A stretch of DNA of 55,279 nucleotides, from the NCBI GenBank assembly GCA_028821395.1, contig JAPPGP010000231.1, positions 1-55,279 on the forward strand. The letters run 5' to 3'. The notes under the pieces were generated by a model. The model was not told the origin of the DNA and did no database searches. It saw nothing but the letters and a program-made list of their open reading frames with translations. Position numbers and translations under genes: made by a program. Shown here piece after piece: positions 44,697-52,858 of this stretch. This DNA comes from Defluviicoccus sp. Lineage in GTDB: Bacteria > Pseudomonadota > Alphaproteobacteria > MPNO01. The stretch's first letter is position 1. Every line of letters begins with the position of its first letter.

Positions 44697-44903
44697 ATGC
44701 AAACCTATACCGCAGTCGTCAAGCGATGCCCGGATACCGGACTCTATGTCGGCTGTGTCCCAAGCTTTCCCGGCGCCCACAGTCAGGGCGAGACGCTCGA
44801 CGAGCTGAACGCCAATTTGAGCGAAGTCATCACGATGCTCCTTGAAGACGGCGCACCTGCCAAAATTGGAGAATACATGGTCACGCAGACCGTCGTGGCG
44901 TGA
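44697..44903 (+). CDS. HicB-like antitoxin domain protein (short, no partner HicA)
   Basis: 68 residues: MQTYTAVVKRCPDTGLYVGC then VPSFPGAHSQGETLDELNAN is the HicB/UPF0150 partial RNase-H-like fold. The C-terminal DNA-binding part of long HicB is absent. No HicA toxin (a 60-residue double-stranded RNA-binding fold) is found within 500 bases on either side. ATG at 44697 fits the fold; the frame is open upstream but without similarity. It lies at the left edge of the lower-GC stretch. Confidence 0.8.
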   Translation: MQTYTAVVKRCPDTGLYVGCVPSFPGAHSQGETLDELNANLSEVITMLLEDGAPAKIGEYMVTQTVVA

Positions 44904-44967
44904 GAGCTGGTGGCGCCGCATCGCGTATCTTGGCTTCATTGGCGCCCCCTCCTTGGCCTTGAACTGA

Positions 44968-45330
44968 ATGTCAATGCGCTACTTTGCAAACCCGGCGGAC
45001 AAGATCGAAACTACCGAAGCAGGACCGCCCACGTGGAGTCCCGACAAGACACGCTGCCCACAGGGAATGACACTGCGCGAACGAACGGAACTCTTGCGAA
45101 ATTCCATCGCTGAAGATCCCGACTCACCGACATCTAGACGTTTTGCGGCTCGTCGCACCGGATCGGGATTGGAATTCTTCACAGCTCAGATGACGCAAGT
45201 TGTAGACGGCGAAATCGAGTATCATGGCTACCCAGCACGTTACGTTCCGGGCAAAGTTCTGCGACATTTCAGGGACGAGGGCACGATTTCCCAGCCGGAA
45301 TACCGAAGTTTCGTAAAGAGGCTCGGATGA
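44968..45330 (+). CDS. Hypothetical protein, first gene of coupled pair with ImmA/IrrE-like protein
   Basis: A 120-residue protein with no domain I can name. The N-terminal half is polar, rich in Arg, Glu and Ser (LRERTELLRNSIAEDPDSPT). The C-terminal half is better ordered: FFTAQMTQVVDGEIEYHGYP, ARYVPGKVLRHFRDEGTISQ and PEYRSFVKRLG, a strand plus two helices. Base composition is visibly lower in G+C than the neighbours. Its stop overlaps the next ATG (ATGA). The layout of a small gene coupled to a larger one fits a TA, immunity or regulatory pair. Start choice between ATG at 44968 and ATG at 44974 is open. Confidence 0.65.
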   Translation: MSMRYFANPADKIETTEAGPPTWSPDKTRCPQGMTLRERTELLRNSIAEDPDSPTSRRFAARRTGSGLEFFTAQMTQVVDGEIEYHGYPARYVPGKVLRHFRDEGTISQPEYRSFVKRLG

Positions 45331-46823
45331 CGATGCTGATCGGCAACCGAAACAGTTTCGCAATCGGTATCGAGCCCCTGGCTCCGTCCTGGGAGCGCCG
45401 ATACCCTGCCGAGTTCACAGCCTGGGCCCAGCTCTCGCTGTGGATCAATGGAGAGAACATTTGCCGCAACCTCCTGGACGGGTCGGACTCCGTTCGCGAC
45501 GGTGTCAACGTGCCGCTCGCACCCATCGCGGACTGGCTCGTGCGATCATGGACATTTTTGGAATTCGAGGAACGTCCTAGCCGTTTTCCTCAACTGCCTT
45601 CTCTGCGCGATACCGTTGACCGCTGGGGCGATGCTCCGGCTCCCGCCGGGGTCAGCGAAGACGACTGGCTCGATGCCCGCGAACACTGGTGGTCGCGGCA
45701 CTTTCTCGCGGCGGGGGCGGACGGAGCTCATCTGCCGAACCTCTCCCTCGTCCGGGGCGATGATCGCCTCTTCATCGAATGGGCGCCGGCCGAATTCGCC
45801 GGTTCACCGTCGCCCCGGTTCCTGTCGGCGGAAGATCGCCAGATCGTTGGCTGGGCGGAGGGTGAAGACATTCTCGCCCAGTTCGTTTCCTACGTCGCTC
45901 GATGGCTCCGGGACAGTGACCTCGGGCACGTTTTCCCTTGGGCTTGCCAGCAAGACCCGCTGCATGAAGCGACGCCGAATTTCTCCGAAACACTGCAAGC
46001 CTACACGGGGATTCCGGCGGAGGCCCTTCTTGGACGGACCGGTTCCGACAGCGATGCCGAGCTGCGCGAGAACCTGGGCCTTCAGGTAGACGCGAAGGAC
46101 CCGGGCGGCAGCGTGGTCACCCAAGTGCTGCGAGACCTTCCACCTGGGATTTCCGACGCGATATGGGATCAAGTCTGGAGACTGGAGGGCGAAACCCGAT
46201 CCGTCACTGGATTTACGGAGGAGCTGCGAAATCTGGCGTTCGATGCCGTGCGCCCCGCTTCCGATCCCGAGACCTCCGGCTATCTCGCCGCGCAGGGACT
46301 TCGAGATCGCCTCAGCCTCAACGGCCAACCGATCGACGACGTGGAAGTACAGTTGAGGGAATTCGGGGTAAGCCTCATCGAGTCGGACGTGGAGTGCTCG
46401 CAGGAGCGAATGCTAGCCGGCTCCCGGCGTGGTTGCGGTGCTGCCGTCGTCATCAATCGGACCCCACGCACTTCCACCCCGTGGGGCAAGAGGTTCGAGG
46501 CGGTTCGGGCGCTGGGCCATCTGCTTATGGATCCGTATCGGCAAGATACTCTCGGAGCTGCATCGACAGCCTTCGCTCAGCCTTGGGCACGGCGTCGGGC
46601 CGGAACGTTCGCGGCGGAATTCCTGCTTCCCAGCGAGGCATTGCGAGAGGATGCCTATGCCCTCGATTCGTATGCGGAGCCGGCGAGGTTCCTACGCCTA
46701 CTGGAGAGGTACGGGGTCGGGGCACAGACCGCCGCCTATCACCTCTGGAACCGCGGGTTTCTCTCAAGCCCCCAGATTCGGGATGACCTGATCGATCGGT
46801 TCTCCAACGTGCAACGACAATAG
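45327..46823 (+). CDS. ImmA/IrrE-like protein with degenerate zinc site (predicted pseudo-peptidase)
   Basis: 498 residues. The C-terminal 150 residues follow the ImmA/IrrE layout: KRFEAVRALGHLLMD in place of the HELGH helix, then RRRAGTFAAEFLLPSEALRE in place of the E-x-x-A-x-x-FAAEFLMP helix. The first His and the Glu of HExxH are Arg394 and Ala395 (only His398 remains), and the third ligand is Arg422, so zinc binding and catalysis should be lost. The N-terminal 330 residues are unique, Trp-rich (WLVRSWTFLEF, REHWWSRHFLAAGADG) and probably a sensing or binding domain. Coupled by ATGA to the 120-residue gene. Codon use is lower in GC than the surroundings, suggesting acquisition. Confidence 0.65.
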   Translation: MTMLIGNRNSFAIGIEPLAPSWERRYPAEFTAWAQLSLWINGENICRNLLDGSDSVRDGVNVPLAPIADWLVRSWTFLEFEERPSRFPQLPSLRDTVDRWGDAPAPAGVSEDDWLDAREHWWSRHFLAAGADGAHLPNLSLVRGDDRLFIEWAPAEFAGSPSPRFLSAEDRQIVGWAEGEDILAQFVSYVARWLRDSDLGHVFPWACQQDPLHEATPNFSETLQAYTGIPAEALLGRTGSDSDAELRENLGLQVDAKDPGGSVVTQVLRDLPPGISDAIWDQVWRLEGETRSVTGFTEELRNLAFDAVRPASDPETSGYLAAQGLRDRLSLNGQPIDDVEVQLREFGVSLIESDVECSQERMLAGSRRGCGAAVVINRTPRTSTPWGKRFEAVRALGHLLMDPYRQDTLGAASTAFAQPWARRRAGTFAAEFLLPSEALREDAYALDSYAEPARFLRLLERYGVGAQTAAYHLWNRGFLSSPQIRDDLIDRFSNVQRQ

Positions 46824-46887
46824 GGTCATATCGTCGCCGTCAGGAGTCGCCCATTTTCTCCTCTCGACGGTGTCGTCGACACCGCCC

Positions 46888-48099
46888 CTACCGCAGCGCA
46901 AGCGGCAGGGTGGCGAAGCCGCGGAAGCGGGCGCGGCCGCCGCGTTGCGGCTTGCCGGCGAGTTCGATATGGGAGAACCGGGCGAGCAGCTTGCCGATCG
47001 CCACGCGCCCCTCCATGCGGGCGAGCGACATGCCGGCGCAGGCATGCACCCCGGCGCCGAAGGCGAGATGCCGGTTGGGAGCGCGCGACACGTCGAGCCG
47101 GTCGGGGTCGGGGAATTCCGCGGGGTCGCGGTTGGCAGCTCCGATCGACAAGTGGATATAAGTGCCGGCGGCGAGGTTCGCCCCGCCGAGCGTCGCATCG
47201 ACGGTGAGCCGCCGGTTGCCGATCTGGTTCGAGCTCTCGAAGCGCAGGAGCTCCTCCACCGCCGTGCCGATGAGCCCGGGGTCTTCGCGCAGCCGCCGCA
47301 TCTCGTTCGGGAAGCGGAGCAGCGCCTCGACCCCGTTGCCGATCAGGTTGGTGGTCGTCTCGTGCCCCGCGTTGAGCAGGAAGATGCAGTTGTGCAACAA
47401 CTCCAGCTCGCTCAGCGCCTCGCCGTCCGCGTCGGGGCCGATCAGCTTCGACAGGACTTCGGCGTCGTCGTCGCCCGCATCCCGCACCCGGCGCGCGACC
47501 AAGCTGCGCAGATAGTCCTTGAACTCGTCCACCGCGTCCGAGCCGCGCGCCACCTGGTCCGGGCTCGGCCGGGGTTCGAGGCCGCTCAGGATCGCCAGCG
47601 ACCAGCCCCTGAGCGGCGCCCGTTCGGGGCGCGGAATGCCCAGCATGTCGCCGATCAGCTCGACCGGCAGCGCCGAGGCGAGGTCGCGGATCAGGTCGCA
47701 GGACCCGCGCTCGGCGATGTCGTCCAGCATGTCGTTGACCACCGCCTCGACGCGCGGCTGGAGCGCCCTGAGCGCGCGCGGGGTGAAGGCCGGCATCAGG
47801 CGCTTGCGGACCCGCGTGTGATAGGGCGCGTCGTTGAACACCAGGCTCGTCGTGTGGTGCTCGTAGAGCGGCGTCTCTCCCATCGCCGGGCGGAAGTCGA
47901 CCGTCTTGTCCGACGAGTAGCGCGCGGCGTCGTGGTAGACCTCCGTCACGTCGGCGTAGCGGGTGAGGAAGACCGAGCCGTCGGCCATGGTCTTCACCGG
48001 CGCGTGCCGGCGGAGCGCGTGGTAGGTCGGGAACGGGTCGTCGAGGAAGTCCCGCGTCAGGTGGGCGATGTCGAAGCCCTCGGCGAGCTCCCTTTCCAC
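46888..48099 (-). CDS. Cytochrome P450
   Basis: 403 residues, a soluble bacterial-type P450. The heme loop is FGAGVHACAG, the I-helix is LLNAGHETTTNL, and the K-helix ExxR is EELLR (in AVEELLRFESS). It starts with GTG. The gene lies 10 bases after an amidohydrolase gene on the same strand, so the two form an operon. The redox partner (ferredoxin and reductase) is not in the window. The substrate is unknown; the family includes hydroxylases of terpenes, fatty acids and aromatics. Confidence 0.95.
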   Translation of the reverse strand: MERELAEGFDIAHLTRDFLDDPFPTYHALRRHAPVKTMADGSVFLTRYADVTEVYHDAARYSSDKTVDFRPAMGETPLYEHHTTSLVFNDAPYHTRVRKRLMPAFTPRALRALQPRVEAVVNDMLDDIAERGSCDLIRDLASALPVELIGDMLGIPRPERAPLRGWSLAILSGLEPRPSPDQVARGSDAVDEFKDYLRSLVARRVRDAGDDDAEVLSKLIGPDADGEALSELELLHNCIFLLNAGHETTTNLIGNGVEALLRFPNEMRRLREDPGLIGTAVEELLRFESSNQIGNRRLTVDATLGGANLAAGTYIHLSIGAANRDPAEFPDPDRLDVSRAPNRHLAFGAGVHACAGMSLARMEGRVAIGKLLARFSHIELAGKPQRGGRARFRGFATLPLALR

Positions 48100-48109
48100 G
48101 GCCGGGGGC

Positions 48110-49327
48110 TTACTCTTCTAAGCGGAACACGCGCTTCGCGGTCAGCCCGAGAATGTTGCGCTTGGCCTCCTCGTTGAAGAAGGGCAGGTCGAAGATCACG
48201 CTCGGCGCGTCGAAATCCCAGTGCGGCCAGTCCGAGGAATACATCATCTGGGTCGAGGCGTTGAACGCATCGCAGGTCGCCTCCAGCAGCTTCATGTTGG
48301 TGCGCTCCAGCGGCTGCGAGGTGTAGTACATCTCGCCGATATACTCGCTGGGCAGGCGCTTCAGCGCCGGCGCCTCCGACGAGCGCATCAGGTACTCGTT
48401 GTCGAGCCGGGGCATCATGAAGGAGAGCCAGGCGATGCCGCTCTCGATCCAGACCACCGGCAGGTTGGGGAAGCGCTCCGGCAGGCCGTTCATCACCCAG
48501 TTGGCGAGATGCACCATGTTGCACAGCGAGAACGAGATCGCGTGCATGGTGAGGAAGCGGTTGAGCTGGCGCACATAGCCGTCGCCGCCCCAGTTGGGCC
48601 CGGCGTGGAAGCCGAGCGTAAGCCCGCGCTCCTCGATCATCCGGTAGAGCCGCATATAGGCGTTGTGGTGCACCGGCTTGTAGCGTACCGAGGTGACCAT
48701 GAAGCCGACCACGCCCCTGGTGTCGCTGTAGCGCTCGACGATCTCCTCGCAGGCCGGCGGGTCGTTGAAGGGGAGGTAGAGCAGCGACTTGATGCGCTCG
48801 TCGGCCGACAGCACCCGGTCGGTCACCCAGTGGTTGTAGCCCCTGGACAGCGCGATCTCGACGTCGAGCTCGGGATGCAGGCCGAGCGCCAGCATCGGCG
48901 TCGGGAAGATCACCTGGTAGTCGATGCCGAAGCTCTCGATAGCGCGGCGAACCAGGCTGACATCGCGCTGGATGCCGGGCTCGCCGGGCTCCAGCACGCC
49001 CGGCTCGTGCGGGATCCGCCCGCCGACGCTCTGGTGCAGCGGCCAGCCGCTCGCCTGCATGATGCCGGTGTTGACGTCTCCCCGCCCGTCGCCGCCGCTG
49101 CGGAAATTCGACGCGATGTCGCGGATCACCGGGTCGGGGATGTATTCGACGATCTCGCCCCAGGACTGGTTCTCGAAGTGGTGCGCGTCGACATCGACGA
49201 TCAGGTAGTCGTCCAGATTGCGTTCCCGTGCCTGGCGCGCCGCGTGGGCCAGGATGTCCCGCGTCGCGGCGTCCCGCTTGAGCTCGGGGAGCCGGGTCTG
49301 GCCCGCGCCTTGTTCGATGGTGTCCAT
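48110..49327 (-). CDS. Amidohydrolase-family TIM-barrel protein
   Basis: 405 residues of the amidohydrolase_2 type. The N-terminal metal motif is VDVDAHHFENQSW, followed by LTLGFHAGPNWGGD, NLPVVWIESGIAWLSFMMPR and MMYSSDWPHWDFD (final Asp). This arrangement resembles the protein at 27471-28538, but the two are only distantly similar. GCGAGG lies before the ATG. It is the first gene of an operon with the P450. It diverges from the metallo-beta-lactamase-fold gene; the 199 bases between hold no other gene and should contain both promoters. Confidence 0.9.
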   Translation of the reverse strand: MDTIEQGAGQTRLPELKRDAATRDILAHAARQARERNLDDYLIVDVDAHHFENQSWGEIVEYIPDPVIRDIASNFRSGGDGRGDVNTGIMQASGWPLHQSVGGRIPHEPGVLEPGEPGIQRDVSLVRRAIESFGIDYQVIFPTPMLALGLHPELDVEIALSRGYNHWVTDRVLSADERIKSLLYLPFNDPPACEEIVERYSDTRGVVGFMVTSVRYKPVHHNAYMRLYRMIEERGLTLGFHAGPNWGGDGYVRQLNRFLTMHAISFSLCNMVHLANWVMNGLPERFPNLPVVWIESGIAWLSFMMPRLDNEYLMRSSEAPALKRLPSEYIGEMYYTSQPLERTNMKLLEATCDAFNASTQMMYSSDWPHWDFDAPSVIFDLPFFNEEAKRNILGLTAKRVFRLEE

Positions 49328-49526
49328 GCTGGGCCTCGCTGTTCTTGCCGCGGTGCAAGTCTATGAGAAGGCCTTGCCGGCCGGCAAGCCGCGCGGTTGC
49401 CGGGCGTGCCGGGCGCTGCTAGGTTCCGCGCGCCGCCGACCTCCCGAATGCGCGCATTCCCGGACGCGGACGCCCCGTCCGCGGCGCGGTCGCGTGCCGG
49501 CGGTCCCCCGATTTCGGAGCAGAGCG

Positions 49527-50552
49527 ATGTCCAGCGAGCCGCGTTACCCGCACCAAGACCTCGAATACGGCGAGACCCTTGAGGTCGCACCCGGCGTCCA
49601 CTGGCTCAAGATGCCGCTCCCCTTCGCGCTCGACCACATCAACCTCTATATCATCGAGGACGGCGACGGCTGGACCGTCGTCGACACCGGGTGGAACGGC
49701 GACGACGTCAGGGCGCATTGGCAGGACGTGCTCAAGCGGTTCGGCGGCCGCCCGCTCAAGCGCGCCATCGTCACCCATTTCCACCCCGACCATCTCGGCC
49801 TCGCCGGCTGGCTGCAGGAGGAGTTCGGCACCGCGCTGTGGATGACCTACGGCGAATGGTTGCAGGCCCACCTCGCGTGGACGCAGGACGTCACGCACGA
49901 CGTCGAGGGCTGGATGGAGTTCTTCCGGATCAACGGGCTCGACGCCGACAGCGTCGACGCCTACCGCGCCGGCGTAGGGAATTTCGGACGCTGGACCACG
50001 CCGGTGCCGTCCCGGGTGCGGCGCATCTGGCACAACGGCGAGTTCGACATCGGCGGGCGGACATGGCAGGTGATCGTGGGCGGCGGACATTCGCCCGAGC
50101 ACGCCTCGCTCTACTGCCCGGAGCTCAAGCTGCTGATCGCCGGCGACCAGGTGCTGCCCCGCATCACCACCAATATCAGCGTCTGGTTCGCCGAGCCCGA
50201 GGGCGACCCGCTGCGCCACTTTGTCGAGAGCTTCGACCGCTTCCGGCATCTGCCCGGGGAGTGTTTCGTGCTGCCCTCGCACAACCGCCCCTTCTACGGG
50301 CTGCTGGAGAGGCTCGACTACCTCCAGGAGCACCACCGCGAGCGGCTCGAAATCGCGCGTGATTTCTGCGCCGAGCCGCGCACCGCGCTCGATCTGATCC
50401 CGGTGCTGTTCAAGCGCGAGCTCGACAACCACCAGATCGCCTTCGCCATGGGCGAGGCGCTGTCCCATCTGCACTATCTGGTGAGCGAGGGCACGCTGGT
50501 CCGCATGGACGGCGAGCCCGACGGGCTGATCCGCTACCGGCAGGCCGGCTGA
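49527..50552 (+). CDS. MBL-fold metallo-hydrolase
   Basis: 341 residues. The binuclear metal motif THFHPDHLG (H-x-H-x-D-H) is at about residue 85, with later ligands in GGGHSPEHASLY and LIAGDQVLP and the final His in PSHNRPFYG. The C-terminal 100 residues (ALDLIPVLFKRELDNHQIAF) form the helical extension of the LACTB2/glyoxalase-like subgroup. GGAG lies 9 bases before the ATG. Its stop overlaps the next ATG (TGATG). It may hydrolyse a thioester or lactone. Confidence 0.92.
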   Translation: MSSEPRYPHQDLEYGETLEVAPGVHWLKMPLPFALDHINLYIIEDGDGWTVVDTGWNGDDVRAHWQDVLKRFGGRPLKRAIVTHFHPDHLGLAGWLQEEFGTALWMTYGEWLQAHLAWTQDVTHDVEGWMEFFRINGLDADSVDAYRAGVGNFGRWTTPVPSRVRRIWHNGEFDIGGRTWQVIVGGGHSPEHASLYCPELKLLIAGDQVLPRITTNISVWFAEPEGDPLRHFVESFDRFRHLPGECFVLPSHNRPFYGLLERLDYLQEHHRERLEIARDFCAEPRTALDLIPVLFKRELDNHQIAFAMGEALSHLHYLVSEGTLVRMDGEPDGLIRYRQAG

Positions 50553-50929
50553 TGCCCGCATTGGGCGCGGTCGGCAGCTACGCCGTCGTCGTCGAGGAGA
50601 GCCACACCGCGCACGCCGCCGGCAATGCCGGGGTGCGCGTGCTGTCCACCCCGACGCTCGCGCATTTCTGCGCGCTGGCCGCGCGGAACGCCATCGTGCC
50701 CGGCCTCGCGGAGGGCGAGGTCGCGACGCCGCGGCGCGCCACCCTCGCCCATCTCAAGGCATCGCCCCCCGGCGCCAGGATCGAGGCGACCGCGCTTGTG
50801 ACCGCGGTGAAGGGGCGGGAATTCACCCTCGATGTCGAGGCCCGCGACGGCGGCGGGACGGCGATGACCGGCACCCTGGTGTGGGCGATCGAGGACCGCG
50901 ACGCCCTCTTCGCCGCGGTTGGCGGCTGA
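50552..50929 (+). CDS. Hotdog-fold thioesterase-like protein (FlK-like)
   Basis: 125 residues. The segment VEESHTAHAAGNAGVRVLST followed by PTLAHFCALAARNAI resembles the fluoroacetyl-CoA-thioesterase FlK fold. In FlK a catalytic Glu follows the STP motif (MEEAA); here that region reads CALAA, so the Glu is absent, while the Thr of STP and the His of LAHLKASPPG remain. The activity may therefore differ. It is coupled to the metallo-hydrolase gene and followed by another hotdog gene. Confidence 0.78.
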   Translation: MPALGAVGSYAVVVEESHTAHAAGNAGVRVLSTPTLAHFCALAARNAIVPGLAEGEVATPRRATLAHLKASPPGARIEATALVTAVKGREFTLDVEARDGGGTAMTGTLVWAIEDRDALFAAVGG

Positions 50930-50933
50930 CCCG

Positions 50934-51323
50934 GTGGGCGGCTACGCGACCGGCATGCGCGGGCGCTTCGAGGCGGCGGTCGAGCCGCGCCATTGCGGGC
51001 CGGAGAACGGCTACCCCGATTTTCCCTTCCTCTCCGACCCGTGGTTCACCCTGTTCTGCGAGATCGCCTGCGACGAGGCGATGAAGCCGGGATATGCGCC
51101 GGGCGAGGCAAGCGTCGGCGTCCGTCTCGACCTCGAACGCCTCGCCCCGGTGCCGGCCGGGCGCCGGGTGCGCCTGGAGGCGCGGGTGGAAGCGGTGGAC
51201 GGCCGCCGGCTGCGCTTCGAGGTGACGGGCGAGGCTGCCGGCCGCGCCTTCGTCCGCGGCACCCACGACCGGGTCGCCGTCGACCTCGAACGCTTTTTGG
51301 CGCGCCTGCCGAGGGCTGGGTAG
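50934..51323 (+). CDS. Hotdog-fold thioesterase-like protein
   Basis: A protein of about 129 residues. FEAAVEPRHCGPENGYPDFP and YAPGEASVGVRLDLERLAPV, followed by LEARVEAVDGRRLRFEVTGE, fit a hotdog thioesterase or dehydratase fold. The start is uncertain: GTG at 50934 (used here) or ATG at 50955; TTG at 50919 would overlap the previous gene. With the preceding gene it forms a tandem of two hotdogs, which may build a heterodimer. The substrate is unknown. Confidence 0.7.
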   Translation: MGGYATGMRGRFEAAVEPRHCGPENGYPDFPFLSDPWFTLFCEIACDEAMKPGYAPGEASVGVRLDLERLAPVPAGRRVRLEARVEAVDGRRLRFEVTGEAAGRAFVRGTHDRVAVDLERFLARLPRAG

Positions 51324-51330
51324 GGCGCGC

Positions 51331-52239
51331 TCACCCCCCGCCGATATGGCTCTCGTGGTTGTCGAGATACCACTCGGCGATCTCTTCCCGCTTGGCGAAC
51401 CACACCCCCTCGAACCCCTTGGCGTAGTCGAGGAACTCGCGCAGCGCGCGGACCCGGAAGGGCTGGCCCCAGACATGCGGGTGGATGCCGACATTCATCA
51501 GCCGGCCGCTGTCGCCGCCCTCGCGGTAGAGCTCGTCGAACTGGTCCTTCAGCATCGCGAAGGCCTGGTCGTTGGTCATGCCGCGGCGCAGATAGATGGT
51601 GAAGTCGTTGACCTCGTTGGAATAGGGCACCGAGACCACGGGTCCGCTCGCGGTGTGAATCAGATAGGGCTGGTCGTCGTTCATGAAGTCGTTGGTGTAG
51701 ATCAGCCCCTGCTCGGCGATGGTCTCCACCGTGCTCGCGTTGCAGCGCAGCGAGGACGAGAGCCAGCCCTTGGCCGGACGGCCGACCGTCTCCTCGTACA
51801 CCCGGAGCGTCTCCAGGATGATGCCGCGCTCGGTCTCCGGGTCGTCGAAATAATTGGTCAGAAGGTCGGTCTGGACGTAGTTGTGGGCGACCAGCTCCCA
51901 GCCGCGCTCGTTCGCCGCATCGATCACCGCGCGCCGCTCCAGCCCCATCTTGGCGTTCATCGTGCAGCTCGCCGGCACGCCGGCGCGGTCGAAGATGTCG
52001 ATCAGCCGCCAGATGCCGACCCGCTGGCCGTATTCGCGCCAGGTGAAGTTGGGATAGTCCGGCACGTTGCCCGGCAGCGGGTCGGGCAGGATCGCCGGAC
52101 CGCCGGCGTAGTACGGCCCGGCGGTGTCCTTGGTCAGGTCCCAGAATTCCAGGTTGAAGGTGAGGATCAGCGCGAGCCGCGCCCCGTTCGGCCAGCGCAG
52201 GGGCTTGCGTTGGGACAGCGGGACGTAGTCGTAGTGCAT
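51331..52239 (-). CDS. Polysaccharide-deacetylase-family protein (PuuE/allantoinase-like)
   Basis: 302 residues of the NodB-like fold. The start is LRWPNGARLALILTFNLEFW, where the usual metal D-D of deacetylases is replaced by N-L-E; later ASCTMNAKMGLERR, ELVAHNYVQTD (His-x3 motif variant) and NVGIHPHVWGQP. The pattern resembles the PuuE/CDA-like group that hydrolyses cyclic amides rather than polysaccharides. GGGAG lies 7-8 bases before the ATG. It is 40 bases downstream of cofC on the same strand and may share its transcript, without an obvious link to F420. Confidence 0.83.
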   Translation of the reverse strand: MHYDYVPLSQRKPLRWPNGARLALILTFNLEFWDLTKDTAGPYYAGGPAILPDPLPGNVPDYPNFTWREYGQRVGIWRLIDIFDRAGVPASCTMNAKMGLERRAVIDAANERGWELVAHNYVQTDLLTNYFDDPETERGIILETLRVYEETVGRPAKGWLSSSLRCNASTVETIAEQGLIYTNDFMNDDQPYLIHTASGPVVSVPYSNEVNDFTIYLRRGMTNDQAFAMLKDQFDELYREGGDSGRLMNVGIHPHVWGQPFRVRALREFLDYAKGFEGVWFAKREEIAEWYLDNHESHIGGG

Positions 52240-52279
52240 CGGTTTCTCCCTTGGCGGCGGACGCCGCGGCAATAGCGCA

Positions 52280-52858
52280 TCAGCCGCGGCCGCGCCAGTC
52301 GCGCCAGTCCTCCGGCGTGTCGATGTCGAGCGCGAGCCTGGGGTTGTCGACCGCCTCGGCCGCGACCTCGAGGCGCGCGGCCTCCGCCATGTGGGCGGCG
52401 AAGCTGCCGGCCCCGAAGCGGAAGGCGAAGTCGAGCCCGGCGTCGAGCGCGAGCCCGTTGGTGCCCCTCCGGTGCCGGTCCGGGGCGACCGCAACCGGAC
52501 TCGGCGTCCCGGCGAGGGCGAGCACGTCGTCCGGCCGCGCGGTCGGCAGGTCGCTCGGCAGGACGACGATCCGTCCCGCGTTCCGCCGCCGCGCCGCGTT
52601 CCGCCCCGCGTCGACCGCCGCGTTGAGGCCGAGCCCGGGGTCGGCGACAAGCACCGCATCGGCCGCGGACGGGTGCGCGGCGACCGCTTCGTCCGGGCTC
52701 ACCAGCAGCGTCGGGCCGGATAGCGCGCCCGCGAGCCCCAGGGTGTGGACCAGGAATGCCTCGTTCAGCGCGGCGCGCGCCGCATCGTCCATCGCCCCGG
52801 CGAGGCGGCGCTTGCCGTCGGCGAGAGAGCGCACCGGAACGATGGCGCAGACGATCAT
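52280..52858 (-). CDS. cofC: 2-phospho-L-lactate (or analogue) guanylyltransferase CofC
   Basis: 192 residues. The nucleotidyltransferase start VCAIVPVRSLADGKRRLAGA (K-x-R-L triphosphate motif) and the metal Asp in VVLPSDLPTARPDD are typical. It activates phospholactate, phosphoenolpyruvate or 3-phosphoglycerate with GTP for F420 synthesis. Which of these this enzyme prefers cannot be read safely. Its ATG overlaps the cofD stop (ATGA). Confidence 0.92.
   Translation of the reverse strand: MIVCAIVPVRSLADGKRRLAGAMDDAARAALNEAFLVHTLGLAGALSGPTLLVSPDEAVAAHPSAADAVLVADPGLGLNAAVDAGRNAARRRNAGRIVVLPSDLPTARPDDVLALAGTPSPVAVAPDRHRRGTNGLALDAGLDFAFRFGAGSFAAHMAEAARLEVAAEAVDNPRLALDIDTPEDWRDWRGRG

Noticed and set aside
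44200-45400. A HicA partner for the HicB-like gene
   Set aside because: No 55-65 residue frame with a HicA core (G-F-x-x-x-R-x-x-G-S-H) exists on either side; the following 120-residue protein does not resemble HicA.
46868-46884. CGGTGTCG-T-CGACACCG palindrome as a terminator or operator
   Set aside because: It lies just before the P450 stop codon, lacks a T-run, and would need a very small loop; one isolated palindrome in GC-rich DNA is weak evidence.
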